A stretch of 64,000 nt of DNA from CAVXEH01 sp963805305 (GCA_963805305.1 CAWDTM010000007.1:124001-188000); one strand, 5' to 3'. Numbered from the stretch's first letter, positions 35,191 to 43,738 are shown. A program made the numbers and translations. The notes: generated by a model from the sequence alone, not told the origin.

Positions 35191-36224
35191 GGCGTGACGC
35201 CCAGCGCGTCCAGGCCGGCCGTCTCGGGCAGCCCCAGGGCGACGTTCATGTTCTGGATGGCCTGGCCCGCGGCGCCCTTGCCCAGGTTGTCGATGGCGCA
35301 GGTCACCACGGCGCGCGAGGGTCCGCTTCGTGCGGCGAACAGAAAGGCACGGTTCGAGCCCGTCGCCAGCTTGGTTGCCGGCGGCGACTCGAGCACATGG
35401 ACGAACGGCTCGCCCGCGTAGGCGTCGCACAGGATGCCCCGCACCGCGCCGGAGTCGAGATCCTCTGCGAGCTGGAGGTAGCAGGTCGCCAGCAGGCCGC
35501 GGGCCATGGGGACGAGGTGGGGGACGAACGTGACGCCCGGGGAGGCGGCACCGGCGTCCGCCAGCCCCTGCTCGATCTCCGGACGATGGCGGTGGCCGTC
35601 AAGCCCGTAGGCGCTGACCGAGGCGTCGAGCTCGCTGAACCCGAACGCGCGCGCCGCGGTACGACCGGCGCCACTCACCCCGGACTTGGCGTCGATCACG
35701 ACCTCTCCGGCCAGCATCCCTGCAGCGGCGAATGGCGCGAGCGCCAGCAGGGCGGCGGTTGGGTAGCAGCCGGGGTTCGCGATGAGCCGCGCCCCGGGCA
35801 GACGGTCGCGGGTGCGCTCGGTGAGCCCGTAGACGGCCTCCTCCACGAGGGCCCGGGGTCGGGGCGTGCCGCCATACCACGCCTGGTGGACGGTCTCGTC
35901 CCGAAGCCGGAAGTCCGCGCCGATGTCGATCACCGTGGCGCCGTCGTCGAGCAGGCGCTCCGCGGCCGGGACCGATGCCCCCGACGGGAGGGCCAGGAAC
36001 ACGACCTCCGCCGAGCCGGGTTCGGGGAGGCCGTCGGAGAGGGTGAGATCCAGCGGCGCGAGCCCCGGCACCTCGGACGCGAGCGGCACGCCGGCGCGCT
36101 CCCGCGCGTGGGCGGACGCGAGCGTGACATCGGGATGGCCCGCCAGCAGCCGGATCAGCTCGCTGCCCGCGTAGCCCGTGGCGCCCACCACGGCCACCCG
36201 CACCGACGTTGGCGCGGCGCTCAT
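35187..36224 (-). CDS. argC: N-acetyl-gamma-glutamyl-phosphate reductase
   Basis: This 345-residue NADPH-dependent enzyme reduces N-acetylglutamyl phosphate to the semialdehyde. The Rossmann motif is VAVVGATGYAGSELIRLL at residues 10-27. The catalytic cysteine is Cys153 in IANPGCYPTAALLAL, and KSGVSGAGR and GLDGHRHRPEIEQ provide conserved active-site residues. The C-terminal NLGKGAAGQAIQNMN block is intact. It overlaps argH and argJ as ATGA and is the second gene of the operon. Confidence 0.96.
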   Translation of the reverse strand: MSAAPTSVRVAVVGATGYAGSELIRLLAGHPDVTLASAHARERAGVPLASEVPGLAPLDLTLSDGLPEPGSAEVVFLALPSGASVPAAERLLDDGATVIDIGADFRLRDETVHQAWYGGTPRPRALVEEAVYGLTERTRDRLPGARLIANPGCYPTAALLALAPFAAAGMLAGEVVIDAKSGVSGAGRTAARAFGFSELDASVSAYGLDGHRHRPEIEQGLADAGAASPGVTFVPHLVPMARGLLATCYLQLAEDLDSGAVRGILCDAYAGEPFVHVLESPPATKLATGSNRAFLFAARSGPSRAVVTCAIDNLGKGAAGQAIQNMNVALGLPETAGLDALGVTP

Positions 36225-37654
36225 CGCGGACCACCAGGAGCCATCCGCTGCCGTGCAGCGGCCAGCGCCGCCGCGACCCGCCGCGGCGCCGTGCCACCGG
36301 GGAGGTCCGGCGCGGCCAATGCCTGGGCCAGGGTGGGGACCGGGTCCGGGTCGCCGGACAGCTCAGGAAGAGCCTCCGAGAGGACGTCGTGCGGCAGGGC
36401 CCGCAACGCGACGCCTGCCTCCTGGGCGCGGGTCACGAGGGCACCGACCCGGTGGTGGGCTGCCCGGAACGGAACCCCGGCTGCCACCAGCCGCTCGGCG
36501 AGCGCGGTGGCGACCAGGTGGCCGCCCTCGGCGGCGCGAGCCATGGCGTCGTGATCGAAGGTGGCGGTGCGCACGACGCCGTCCATGACACGCAGGCAGA
36601 GGGCCAGCGATCCGGCGGCGTCGAGCATGGCGGCGCGTGTCTCCTGGAGATCCCGGTGATACGCCAGGGGCAGGCCGCGCGGCACGGCAAGGATGATGGC
36701 CAGGTCGGCCTGCACTCGCGCCGCGCGTGCCCGGACCAGCTCGCACCCGTCAGGGTTGCGCTTGTTGGGGAGCATGGAACTGCCCGACACGTACCCGTCG
36801 CCGAGACGCGCCCAGCCAACCGACGGAGCGGACCACCCCGCGAGCTCGCCGGCGAGGCGCGAGAGGTGCCCGGCGCAGATGGCGCAGGCCGCGGCCAGCT
36901 CGGCGGCGTAATCACGGTCGGCGACGGCGTCGATCGAGTTGGCGGTGATCCCGGCAAAGCCAAGCGCGGTCGCGACCCGCTCCCGGTTGATGGGCAGCCC
37001 CGACCCCGCGACCGCGCCCGAGCCCGCTGGGCACAGGTCGGCGCGGCCACGAGCGTCGGCCAGGCGCCCTCGATCGCGTGCCAGCATTTCCACCCACGCC
37101 AGGAGCTGGTGTGCAAGCAGCACCGGTTGCGCGGGCTGCGCGTGCGTCAGGGCCGGGACCACGGTGCCGGCCTCGAACGTCTCGTCCGCACGGGCCAGCA
37201 GTGTTGCCTGCAGCGACGCGACGCCGATGTCGAGACTGGCTGTGGTGGCGAGCATCCAGCGACGCTCGTCCGTCACGACCTCCTCGTTCCGGCTCCGGCC
37301 AGCCTGGAGCTGGCCCGCGACGACCTCCCCGACGCGCGCCGCCAGGGCGGATTCCACGTTCATGTGGACGTCCTCGTCCGCGGCGCGCCAGGCGAACGTG
37401 CCGTCGGCCAGCTCCCGGGCGATGGCCTCCAGTGCCGCGCGCGCCTTCGCGGCATCATCGGGGCCCAGCAGCCGAAGGCGTTCGAGCTCATGGAGGTGCT
37501 CGATCGAGGCCGCAACGTCGTGCGCGGCGAGCGGGGCATCCTCGGCCGCCGTGCCGCCCAGCTGCAGCATCGGGTCGCTCAGTGCAGCGGTCGCGACCCC
37601 CGCCCAGCGGGGCAACGTCTCGGCGGACGGGGTGGGATTCTGCGGCTCGGACAT
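36221..37654 (-). CDS. argH: Argininosuccinate lyase (divergent)
   Basis: This 477-residue fumarase-superfamily enzyme is the first gene of the operon and should cleave argininosuccinate to arginine and fumarate. The family signature is GSSMLPNKRNPD with the catalytic serine region at 292-293 and Lys298. His171 (THAQPAQPVLLAH), DEDVHMNVESAL and PLAYHRDLQE are present. It differs from typical lyases: the opening WGGRF is replaced by PRWAG, TGRSRND by AGRSRNE (118-124), and MPQKKNP by LPNKRNP. Function is still likely, given the otherwise complete operon. The ATG lies 2 bases from an ARG-box-like palindrome, implying a nearly leaderless mRNA. Confidence 0.9.
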   Translation of the reverse strand: MSEPQNPTPSAETLPRWAGVATAALSDPMLQLGGTAAEDAPLAAHDVAASIEHLHELERLRLLGPDDAAKARAALEAIARELADGTFAWRAADEDVHMNVESALAARVGEVVAGQLQAGRSRNEEVVTDERRWMLATTASLDIGVASLQATLLARADETFEAGTVVPALTHAQPAQPVLLAHQLLAWVEMLARDRGRLADARGRADLCPAGSGAVAGSGLPINRERVATALGFAGITANSIDAVADRDYAAELAAACAICAGHLSRLAGELAGWSAPSVGWARLGDGYVSGSSMLPNKRNPDGCELVRARAARVQADLAIILAVPRGLPLAYHRDLQETRAAMLDAAGSLALCLRVMDGVVRTATFDHDAMARAAEGGHLVATALAERLVAAGVPFRAAHHRVGALVTRAQEAGVALRALPHDVLSEALPELSGDPDPVPTLAQALAAPDLPGGTAPRRVAAALAAARQRMAPGGPR

Positions 37655-37655
37655 G

Positions 37656-37693
37656 GGCGCATGATTATGCGCACGGCTGCAGAATCATGCAAC
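37656..37693 (-). promoter_or_regulatory. Paired ARG-box-like operators over the arginine operon promoter
   Basis: Two palindromes, GCGCATGATTATGCGC (37657-37672) and TGCAGAATCATGCA (37678-37691), have centres 20 bases apart, the tandem geometry expected for ArgR hexamers. The promoter TTGCAT-N16-CATAAT (37692-37665, minus) lies within them. CATAAT is 10 bases from the argH ATG. Arginine-bound ArgR would therefore block polymerase directly. Confidence 0.7.
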
Positions 37694-37722
37694 CAGGCGC
37701 GCCCTGGTCGCCGGGCGCGTCC

Positions 37723-38055
37723 TCAGGCGTCCGCTGCGGGGCGGGGCGGGGCCTCGGCCACCAGCTCCTGGTACTCGCGGTGACGGCGAATGTAGGCGGC
37801 GATGAACGGGCATTTCGGGGTGACCCGCAGGCCCCGGCTGCGGGCGTCGTCGAGGGCCTCGCGCGCAAGGCGGGAGCCGACCCCGCCGCCCGCGAAGGCG
37901 TCGTCGATCTCGGTGTGGAAGAAGATGAGCCGGTTGCCGGCCCGTCGGTACTCCGCCTTGCCCGCCAGCCGGTCTCCGACCCACACCTCGTAGCGGCGCT
38001 CGTCGGGGTTGTCCGTGACCCGCGGCGTCGCCGAGGCGCCGGGATGGTCGCTCAC
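37723..38055 (-). CDS. GNAT N-acetyltransferase, YjdJ-type (Acetyltransf_CG)
   Basis: This 110-residue protein is a minimal GNAT fold of the small YjdJ class. It shows RRYEVWVGDRLAGKAEYRR, LIFFHTEIDDAFAGGGVGSRLAREALDDARSRG with the GGGVGS acetyl-CoA loop, and VTPKCPFIAAYIRRHREY, which is nearly diagnostic. The substrate is unknown for the family. The GTG start overlaps the stop of the upstream ArsR-type gene as GTGA, so the regulator and acetyltransferase are made together. Confidence 0.88.
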   Translation of the reverse strand: MSDHPGASATPRVTDNPDERRYEVWVGDRLAGKAEYRRAGNRLIFFHTEIDDAFAGGGVGSRLAREALDDARSRGLRVTPKCPFIAAYIRRHREYQELVAEAPPRPAADA

Positions 38056-39146
38056 GGCATGCTCCTGCGCAGGAACCGGTTGAGCAGCTCGGCGAGGTCC
38101 GTCGCCGCCTCCTCGCGCAGCTGGAAGCGCGAGAACCCGGTTCCCACCTGGACCGGCCGGATCAGCCCGGCGCCCTGCAGGATCCCCAGGTGATGCCGCA
38201 GCGTCGATCGCGCGAGTCCGAGCTCGGTCGCGATCTCCTTCACCGCCATGTCCCGTTCCCGGAGGACCCCCAGAATCTCCAGGCGCCCCCGATCACCGAG
38301 CGCCTGGGCGAGCTTCACGAGCCGTTCGGGGGGGCCGGGGTCGACCGCCTCCGCCGACCGGTCGGGCACCGGGTAGAGGAAGAGCATCTGGTCCGCGTGC
38401 TCGATGAAGTAGACGAAGGGCCGGATGATGAACGAAGGCACCAGCACGACCCCGGACACGTCGCCGGTGGGGGTATAGCCGGTGTCCAGCGCAGAGCGGA
38501 TCACGTCGCCCGCCGAAAGGCTGGAGGCGCTCGCTCGCTTCGCCGCCGCATCGGCCTCGAGTGCGGGCATCACCGGATCGCGGTAGCCGGAGAAGACGTC
38601 GCGCTCCCAGGCCCGAAGCACGCTGACCAGCTCCGTGCGGGACTCGATGGGCTCGCGGCGCAAGAGCTGGCGCAGCCCGGCCTGCCAGGGAGCCTCATCG
38701 GGCCAGGCCAGGCGCATGAAGTCGCGCCGCGCGGTGGCATTCCCGGACGCTGCCTCGTCGATGCGTTCCGCTCCCACCGCGCGTTGCAGGGGCCGGCTCC
38801 AGCGGCCCAGAAGCGCCAGGCGCAGGTCAGCCGGGTCCATGGCCTCGATCCGCTCGACGAGGCGCGCGACCTCGAAGGGCGGACCGGCGTCGAGCGCCAG
38901 GCCCAGCACGTGGTCCCAGACCATGAGCGACGCACCGGCGAACGCGCGCACGCGCGCGGTGGTATCGGGAGCATCGGCCGCCACGCGCTCGAACCACGAA
39001 CGACCGACGTCGTAGTAGGGATGGTGGCTCCGGTGGAGGAACGCCCACACCGTCGCGAGCATCTCGAAGGACGGCCCCGATTCGATGCGCACCGGGAGCA
39101 CGCGCGGCGTTCCGGGCGGCGCGGCGGGATTGGTGACCAGCTCCAC
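38052..39146 (-). CDS. ArsR-type winged-helix regulator with long N-terminal domain
   Basis: This 364-residue protein has a C-terminal ArsR-like DNA-binding domain at about residues 270-345. It reads RLVKLAQALGDRGRLEILGVLRERDMAVKEIATELGLARSTLRHHLGILQGAGLI. The roughly 260-residue N-terminus (HHPYYDVGRSWFERVAADAP, AGASLMVWDHVLGLALDAGPPFE) resembles the DUF5937-type extension found with such regulators and may bind a ligand. The GTG at 39146 is preferred because TATCGT lies 8 bases before it. An ATG at 39215 would put the start beyond a perfect palindrome that is better read as operator. No metal-binding cysteines are seen. Confidence 0.82.
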   Translation of the reverse strand: MELVTNPAAPPGTPRVLPVRIESGPSFEMLATVWAFLHRSHHPYYDVGRSWFERVAADAPDTTARVRAFAGASLMVWDHVLGLALDAGPPFEVARLVERIEAMDPADLRLALLGRWSRPLQRAVGAERIDEAASGNATARRDFMRLAWPDEAPWQAGLRQLLRREPIESRTELVSVLRAWERDVFSGYRDPVMPALEADAAAKRASASSLSAGDVIRSALDTGYTPTGDVSGVVLVPSFIIRPFVYFIEHADQMLFLYPVPDRSAEAVDPGPPERLVKLAQALGDRGRLEILGVLRERDMAVKEIATELGLARSTLRHHLGILQGAGLIRPVQVGTGFSRFQLREEAATDLAELLNRFLRRSMP

Positions 39147-39154
39147 GAGCGGCA

Positions 39155-39160
39155 ACGATA
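39155..39160 (-). promoter_or_regulatory. -10 element (TATCGT), leaderless spacing
   Basis: TATCGT on the minus strand is 8 bases from the GTG at 39146. Confidence 0.4.
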
Positions 39161-39187
39161 GCGGATCGCGGCGCGACCTGCCGACAG

Positions 39188-39207
39188 ATGGCGACTTTTC
39201 TCGCCAT
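39188..39207. promoter_or_regulatory. Perfect 7-base inverted repeat (ATGGCGA-N6-TCGCCAT), candidate operator
   Basis: ATGGCGA and TCGCCAT flank six bases (CTTTTC). The repeat is about 50 bases upstream of the predicted regulator transcription start and could be its own operator, or the control site of the adjacent substrate-binding protein gene. Confidence 0.4.
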
Positions 39208-39323
39208 AGGGTCATTGAGATGAACCTCGCGCGATTGCAGTGGGTACGTTAGGACAAACGGGGTGCACCCGGGCTCCAGGGCCCGAAAACGGAACTCACC
39301 GGAACGCACTCAAAGGAGCAACC

Positions 39324-41024
39324 GTGAGACGACTCATGGGGACTGCCTTGAGCCTGGCGCTCCTCCTCGCCGCCTGTGGCGGACAGGGGAGCTCAACCGG
39401 GCCAAGCGCGACCTCTCAGCCCTCCTCGCCGGCCATGGCCGACGAGCAGATCATGCGGGCCGACCTCGGCACCGAGCCTCCCAGCCAGGATCCCACGCAG
39501 GCGACCGACAGCGCGTCGATCGCCGTCCTGCGCCAGACCACGGCCACCCTCGTCTTCTACGACGAGCAGCTCAACGTCATCCCGTGGCTCGCGCAGAGCT
39601 GGGACATCAGCCCTGACGGGCAGACCATCACCTTCCACCTGCGAGACAACATCAAGTACTCCAACGGCGATCCGATCGTCGCTGGCGACTTCGTCTACAG
39701 CTGGAAGCGCCTGATCGATCCGCGCAACGCCGCGGGCTACAGCTACATCATGGCCGACGTCGTCGAGGGCTCTGAGCTGCTCGGCGTGGACGTCAAGACC
39801 ACCTCGGATGCCGATATCAACGCCATGCTCGACAAGTTCGGCGTCTCGGCACCCGACGACAAGACCTTCGTGGTCAAGCTCGCCCATCCCGCCGCCTACT
39901 TCGTCTACATCGCGACCCTGTACGGCACCGTGCCGCTCGAGAAGAAGTGGGTCGAGACCAAGGACTTCACCGAGGCCGCCAACTGGGTCGGCTCGGGTCC
40001 CATGACGATGACCGAGTGGACGCACAACTCGAAGATCGTCCTCAAGCCCAACCCGAACTGGAATCCCGCCATCGGCGACAAGCTGGGCGTTGGCGCTCCG
40101 ACGATCGCCGAGATCGACTACACCATGATCACCGATCCGACGGCCGTCCTCGCCGCGTACGAGGCCGATGAGGAGGACACCGCCCTGGTGCCTTCCCAGG
40201 AGGTCTCCCGCATCCAGAACGACCCGACGCTGAGCCAGCAGGTCGTCTCCGGGGCGACCCTGTCGATCACCTACTTCGGCTTCGACGTCAAGCAGGCGAA
40301 GAGCCCGTTCACCAAGAGTGTGAAGCTCCGACAGGCCTTCAACGAGGCGATCGACAAGAAGACCATGATGGCGACCGCCTTCGCCGGCATCGGCGTGGTG
40401 TCGGACAGCATGGTGCCCCCGGGCATGCCGGGCCACCAGGACACGGTCTTCTATCCGTTTGACCTGACCAAGGCCAAGGCCGACTTCAGTGCGGGGCTCG
40501 CCGAGCTCGGCCTGACCGACCCGAGCCAGCTGAAGCTCCAGATCGGGTACAACACCGGCGCCAACTGGGAGAACAAGATCGACTTCATGGTCGAAGCCTG
40601 GCGGACCGCCTTCGGCGTCTCCGTCGAGCCGGTCGGCCTGGAGTGGGGCTCGTACCTCGATCGCCTGGGGACCGATCCCTTCAGCATCTTCCGTCTCGGA
40701 TGGGGCGCGGACTACCCGCACCCGAACAACTTCCTGACGGACCTGTTCACCTGCACCTCGGCGAACAACTACATGGGCTACTGCAACAAGGACCTGGACG
40801 CTCTGCTCGGCCAGGCCGCACAGAAGTCCACGCTCGAGGAGCAGATTCCGCTCTACAACCAGGCGCAGGAGATGATCATGGCCGATGCCCCGATCATCCC
40901 GGTCCGCTTCGGTCAGCGGTTCACCGTGGTCAAGCCGTGGGTCAAGAACCTGCGGCCGACCGCCCAGGACAACCAGAACACCGGGGACAACTTCTACGCG
41001 TGGGTGACCATCGCCGCCCACTAA
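39324..41024 (+). CDS. Peptide ABC transporter substrate-binding lipoprotein (OppA-like)
   Basis: This 566-residue family 5 solute-binding protein has a lipoprotein signal: LALLLAAC with the lipid-bearing Cys18 followed by a Ser/Thr/Gly-rich linker. The mature part has EPPSQDPTQATDSASIAVLRQT, GQTITFHLRDNIKYSNGDPIVAGDFVYSWKRL, VGSGPMTMTEW and a C-terminal RLGWGADYPHPNNFLTDLF typical of oligopeptide-binding proteins. The GTG at 39324 follows AAAGGAG with 5-base spacing. No permease or ATPase genes adjoin it, so it is an orphan that must borrow a transporter elsewhere. A strong hairpin follows. Confidence 0.93.
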   Translation: MRRLMGTALSLALLLAACGGQGSSTGPSATSQPSSPAMADEQIMRADLGTEPPSQDPTQATDSASIAVLRQTTATLVFYDEQLNVIPWLAQSWDISPDGQTITFHLRDNIKYSNGDPIVAGDFVYSWKRLIDPRNAAGYSYIMADVVEGSELLGVDVKTTSDADINAMLDKFGVSAPDDKTFVVKLAHPAAYFVYIATLYGTVPLEKKWVETKDFTEAANWVGSGPMTMTEWTHNSKIVLKPNPNWNPAIGDKLGVGAPTIAEIDYTMITDPTAVLAAYEADEEDTALVPSQEVSRIQNDPTLSQQVVSGATLSITYFGFDVKQAKSPFTKSVKLRQAFNEAIDKKTMMATAFAGIGVVSDSMVPPGMPGHQDTVFYPFDLTKAKADFSAGLAELGLTDPSQLKLQIGYNTGANWENKIDFMVEAWRTAFGVSVEPVGLEWGSYLDRLGTDPFSIFRLGWGADYPHPNNFLTDLFTCTSANNYMGYCNKDLDALLGQAAQKSTLEEQIPLYNQAQEMIMADAPIIPVRFGQRFTVVKPWVKNLRPTAQDNQNTGDNFYAWVTIAAH

Positions 41025-41053
41025 CGCAGAGGGCCGTACCCGGCCAATCGATG

Positions 41054-41085
41054 AGGGGGACCGGAGTCCGACGGCCGGTCCCCCT
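41054..41085 (+). terminator. Rho-independent-type terminator after the substrate-binding protein
   Basis: AGGGGGACCGG (41054-41064) pairs perfectly with CCGGTCCCCCT (41075-41085) around a 10-base loop. A pyrimidine-rich TACCCTTTCCC-like tail follows. It begins about 30 bases after the stop codon. Confidence 0.75.
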
Positions 41086-41131
41086 TACCCTTTCCCATCC
41101 CGTACCGATCGCCAGGAGGTCGACAGTCGCA

Positions 41132-41467
41132 ATGGCCAGCCAGCCGAGAGATCCGGGACCGCAGTACGGCACCGTTGACTTCTACTTCGCCGCGACCCTC
41201 CTCTCGCTGGGGATGGAGCTGGTCGAGGTGGACCGATCCGACCCGTGGCGCGCCCGATTCACGTTCCACGACGACCCGCGACGCCGGGAGTGGACCCAGG
41301 ACTACTTTGCCGGACGCCTGCGGCTCGATCCCCTCATCCTCTTCCACTCGTCACGCGCGCTCAAGCGCGCGGTCTACCGTGACGGCGGGGCGCTCGACGA
41401 CCTGTCGGTCTCCCGTCGCCATGAGCCGCAGCGCGGTGCGGTCGTTCGCCTCCAGACGGGGGCCTGA
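41132..41467 (+). CDS. Small protein, DUF5659-like, unknown function
   Basis: This 111-residue soluble protein has the pattern YGTVDFYFAATLLSLGMELVEVDRSDPWRARFTFHDD, then WTQDYFAGRLRLDPLILFHSSRALKRAVY. This resembles small DUF5659-like proteins, whose role is unknown. CAGGAGGT 11 bases before the ATG is a strong ribosome site, so a leadered transcript is expected. It lies after the terminator of the substrate-binding protein and before the VKOR-DsbA gene. The family assignment is tentative. Confidence 0.65.
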   Translation: MASQPRDPGPQYGTVDFYFAATLLSLGMELVEVDRSDPWRARFTFHDDPRRREWTQDYFAGRLRLDPLILFHSSRALKRAVYRDGGALDDLSVSRRHEPQRGAVVRLQTGA

Positions 41468-41545
41468 CGTCCCGGGGAACTCGGCACCGGCCCGCGGGAC
41501 CTTCGGCAGGGTACGGCGACCCGCGCCCTCCGGCATGCTCCGGCC

Positions 41546-42685
41546 ATGCAGCAGCGCTCCACTCCGCGGCAGGTTGCCCTGGTTGCCGCGATCGTCGGCG
41601 CCGGCGTCTCCGCGTACCTCGCGGTGGAGTACCTGGGTGGGGGTGCCGGGATCTGCCTCACCGGCACCGGGTGCGACGAAGTGCGTGCGAGTGCCTTCGC
41701 CTACCCCCTGGGCATACCCACGCCGCTCTTTGGCCTGCTCTTCTACCTCGCGGCTGCCTGGACGGCGTGGCGCAGCGTTGACCCCGCTCCGCTGGTGGGA
41801 ATCCCGCCGCGCGCCGCGCTCCTGACCCTCGGCATCGTCGGGGCCGGCGTCTCCGCCCTCCTGACCGGGGTCGAGGCGTTCGTGATCCACGCCTTCTGCA
41901 CCTGGTGCCTTGGTCAGGCTGCTGCGGGCGTTGTGCTGTTCGTTGCGGCCGCCGCCCTCTGGTTGGCCGGCGATGATGCGGAGCCCCGCGGCGAGGGGTC
42001 GCGCCGGGCCCAGCGCCGGGTCGCGCGCGACATCGACACCCAGCGGGCCTCGCTGCGCCGCAGTGCCCTGGTTGCGTCGAGCGGCATGGCGATCCTGGTC
42101 GTCGGCCTGCTCCTGGGCGGCGCCATCGGCCAACGCGCGGCGAACGACCCCTCCGCCGGCCCGCAGGGCGGCCTCGCACCGGCGACGGCGGCACGCGAGG
42201 GGAGCGGACCCGTGACGGTCGTGGAGTTCTCCGATTTCCAGTGCCCGGCCTGCGCCGCGGTGTCGCCGTACCTGCAGCAGCTCGTCGACGATGGCTCGAT
42301 CACCCTCGTCTACCGCTACTTCCCGCTGCCGCAGCACACCAACGCGCTGCTCGCCGCCCGGGCGGCCGCCGCGGCGCAGATCCAGGGCACGTTCTGGCCG
42401 CTCCATGACAGCCTGTTCGACACGCAGGCGACGTGGGAGAGCCTGTCGAACGACCAGGCCACCGCGTACTTCACCCAGCTTGCCACCGACGCGGGGCTGG
42501 ACGTGTCGACGTGGAAGGCCGATCTGGTCGGCGCTGCCGCCCGCCAGGCCGTGCAGGCAGACTACGACGAGGCCGGCACCCGGCAGCTGCCCGGGACGCC
42601 GTCCATCTTCATCAACGGCCAGCCGTACACCGGCTCGCTCTCTCTCGACGGGCTGCGCTCTGCGGTGGCGACCGCGGCGGGCTGA
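41546..42685 (+). CDS. VKOR-DsbA fusion (disulfide bond formation)
   Basis: This 379-residue protein combines both halves of an oxidative folding system. Residues 1-140 are a four-helix vitamin K epoxide reductase domain with loop cysteines Cys37 and Cys43 (CLTGTGCDEV) and the quinone-side pair CTWC (Cys118, 121). A basic linker and one further helix (174-195) lead to an extracytoplasmic thioredoxin-fold domain with VTVVEFSDFQCPACAAVSPY (Cys233, 236) and the cis-proline loop LPGTPSIFING. It should oxidise cysteines of secreted proteins and pass electrons to quinone. CATGCT sits 6 bases before the ATG. Confidence 0.93.
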   Translation: MQQRSTPRQVALVAAIVGAGVSAYLAVEYLGGGAGICLTGTGCDEVRASAFAYPLGIPTPLFGLLFYLAAAWTAWRSVDPAPLVGIPPRAALLTLGIVGAGVSALLTGVEAFVIHAFCTWCLGQAAAGVVLFVAAAALWLAGDDAEPRGEGSRRAQRRVARDIDTQRASLRRSALVASSGMAILVVGLLLGGAIGQRAANDPSAGPQGGLAPATAAREGSGPVTVVEFSDFQCPACAAVSPYLQQLVDDGSITLVYRYFPLPQHTNALLAARAAAAAQIQGTFWPLHDSLFDTQATWESLSNDQATAYFTQLATDAGLDVSTWKADLVGAAARQAVQADYDEAGTRQLPGTPSIFINGQPYTGSLSLDGLRSAVATAAG

Positions 42686-42700
42686 GGGAAAGCGGCCGGT

Positions 42701-43738
42701 TCAGGACGCCGGTGCGATGCGATCCGCGAGCCAGGCAATCGCCAGCGGATAGCGCCAGTCGATCCCTGCGTGGGTCCCGTCGAAGAGCTCGAAGCGAACC
42801 ACGGGATCGCCCACCCCGACCTTGTCCAGCTCGCGCTGGAAGGCCCGCGCCCCCAGGTCCAGGAAGTAGTCATCCGACCGGCCTGCGTCGATCCAGATTC
42901 CGCGCATGGAGCGAAGCGCCTCTGCGTGGCGAGCGACCATCCGCACCGGGTCCCAGGCGAGGAACCGATCCCACACCTCGGGCAGCAGCCGGCCGTCATT
43001 GAGGTCGACGGGCAGGTGGACGCTCCCGTCGGGATCGGCCGCGTAGCAGGCCGACATGGCGTAGATGTCCAGGATCTCCCACTCCTGGGCGTCAAGGCGA
43101 TCGGGATGCTCGCGGAAGGCGGCCAGGAACCGATCCAGGCTCCCGTCGTACCGATCGCGCAGGACGCGCACCGCGGTGCGCGCATCGGCGAGGTAGCAAT
43201 GCTCGAAGAGGGCATCCCCCGCGTGCGTGGCGAAGGCGGAGAACAGGTCAGGCCGCAGCATGGGGGTGATCATGGCGCCGTAGCCGCCGCTGCTCTTGCC
43301 GGCGATGGCCCGGTGCGCCCGATCGGTCAGGGTGCGGTACCTGGCGTCAACGAAGGGCACCACCTCGTCGCACAGGTAGGTGTGGTAGCGCCCGGTGGCC
43401 GGTGAGTCCACGAACTGCGACCCACCCAGGCTCGTCCAGGCGTCGACGTAGACGAGGATCACCGCCGGCACGTCGCCCCGCACGAAGACGGCGTCCGCGG
43501 CCTCGATCGGATTCGGCTTGAACGGCTGCCGGTTGCGCCACATGTCGCCCTGTCCGGTGAAGCCCTGGATGCGGTAGATCACCGGGTACCGCCGCGCCGG
43601 CTCGTCGTCGTAGCCGGGTGGTGTCCAGACCCAGACGGGGCGCCGGTGCGGGTCGCCGAGGGGGTTGCCGGTCAGCGCGTGGCTGTCCAGCAGATGCTCG
43701 TCCAGGCGGCCCGCCATGGGATAGGACCAGGGCCGCAC
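42701..43738 (-). CDS. Alpha/beta-hydrolase esterase (esterase D-like)
   Basis: This 345-residue hydrolase has WVWTPPGYDDEPARRYPVIYRIQGFTGQ near the start and the nucleophile elbow AIAGKSSGGYGA, giving Ser149 in GxSxG. Likely acid and base are in IWIDAGRSDDYFLD and the FDGTHAGIDWRYP tail. No signal peptide is seen. It resembles putative esterases of the esterase D/FrmB type; the substrate is unknown. Its ATG directly follows the stop of the ABC permease with no gap, so it is the last gene of the exporter operon. It may modify the exported compound, which is inference. Confidence 0.85.
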   Translation of the reverse strand: MRPWSYPMAGRLDEHLLDSHALTGNPLGDPHRRPVWVWTPPGYDDEPARRYPVIYRIQGFTGQGDMWRNRQPFKPNPIEAADAVFVRGDVPAVILVYVDAWTSLGGSQFVDSPATGRYHTYLCDEVVPFVDARYRTLTDRAHRAIAGKSSGGYGAMITPMLRPDLFSAFATHAGDALFEHCYLADARTAVRVLRDRYDGSLDRFLAAFREHPDRLDAQEWEILDIYAMSACYAADPDGSVHLPVDLNDGRLLPEVWDRFLAWDPVRMVARHAEALRSMRGIWIDAGRSDDYFLDLGARAFQRELDKVGVGDPVVRFELFDGTHAGIDWRYPLAIAWLADRIAPAS

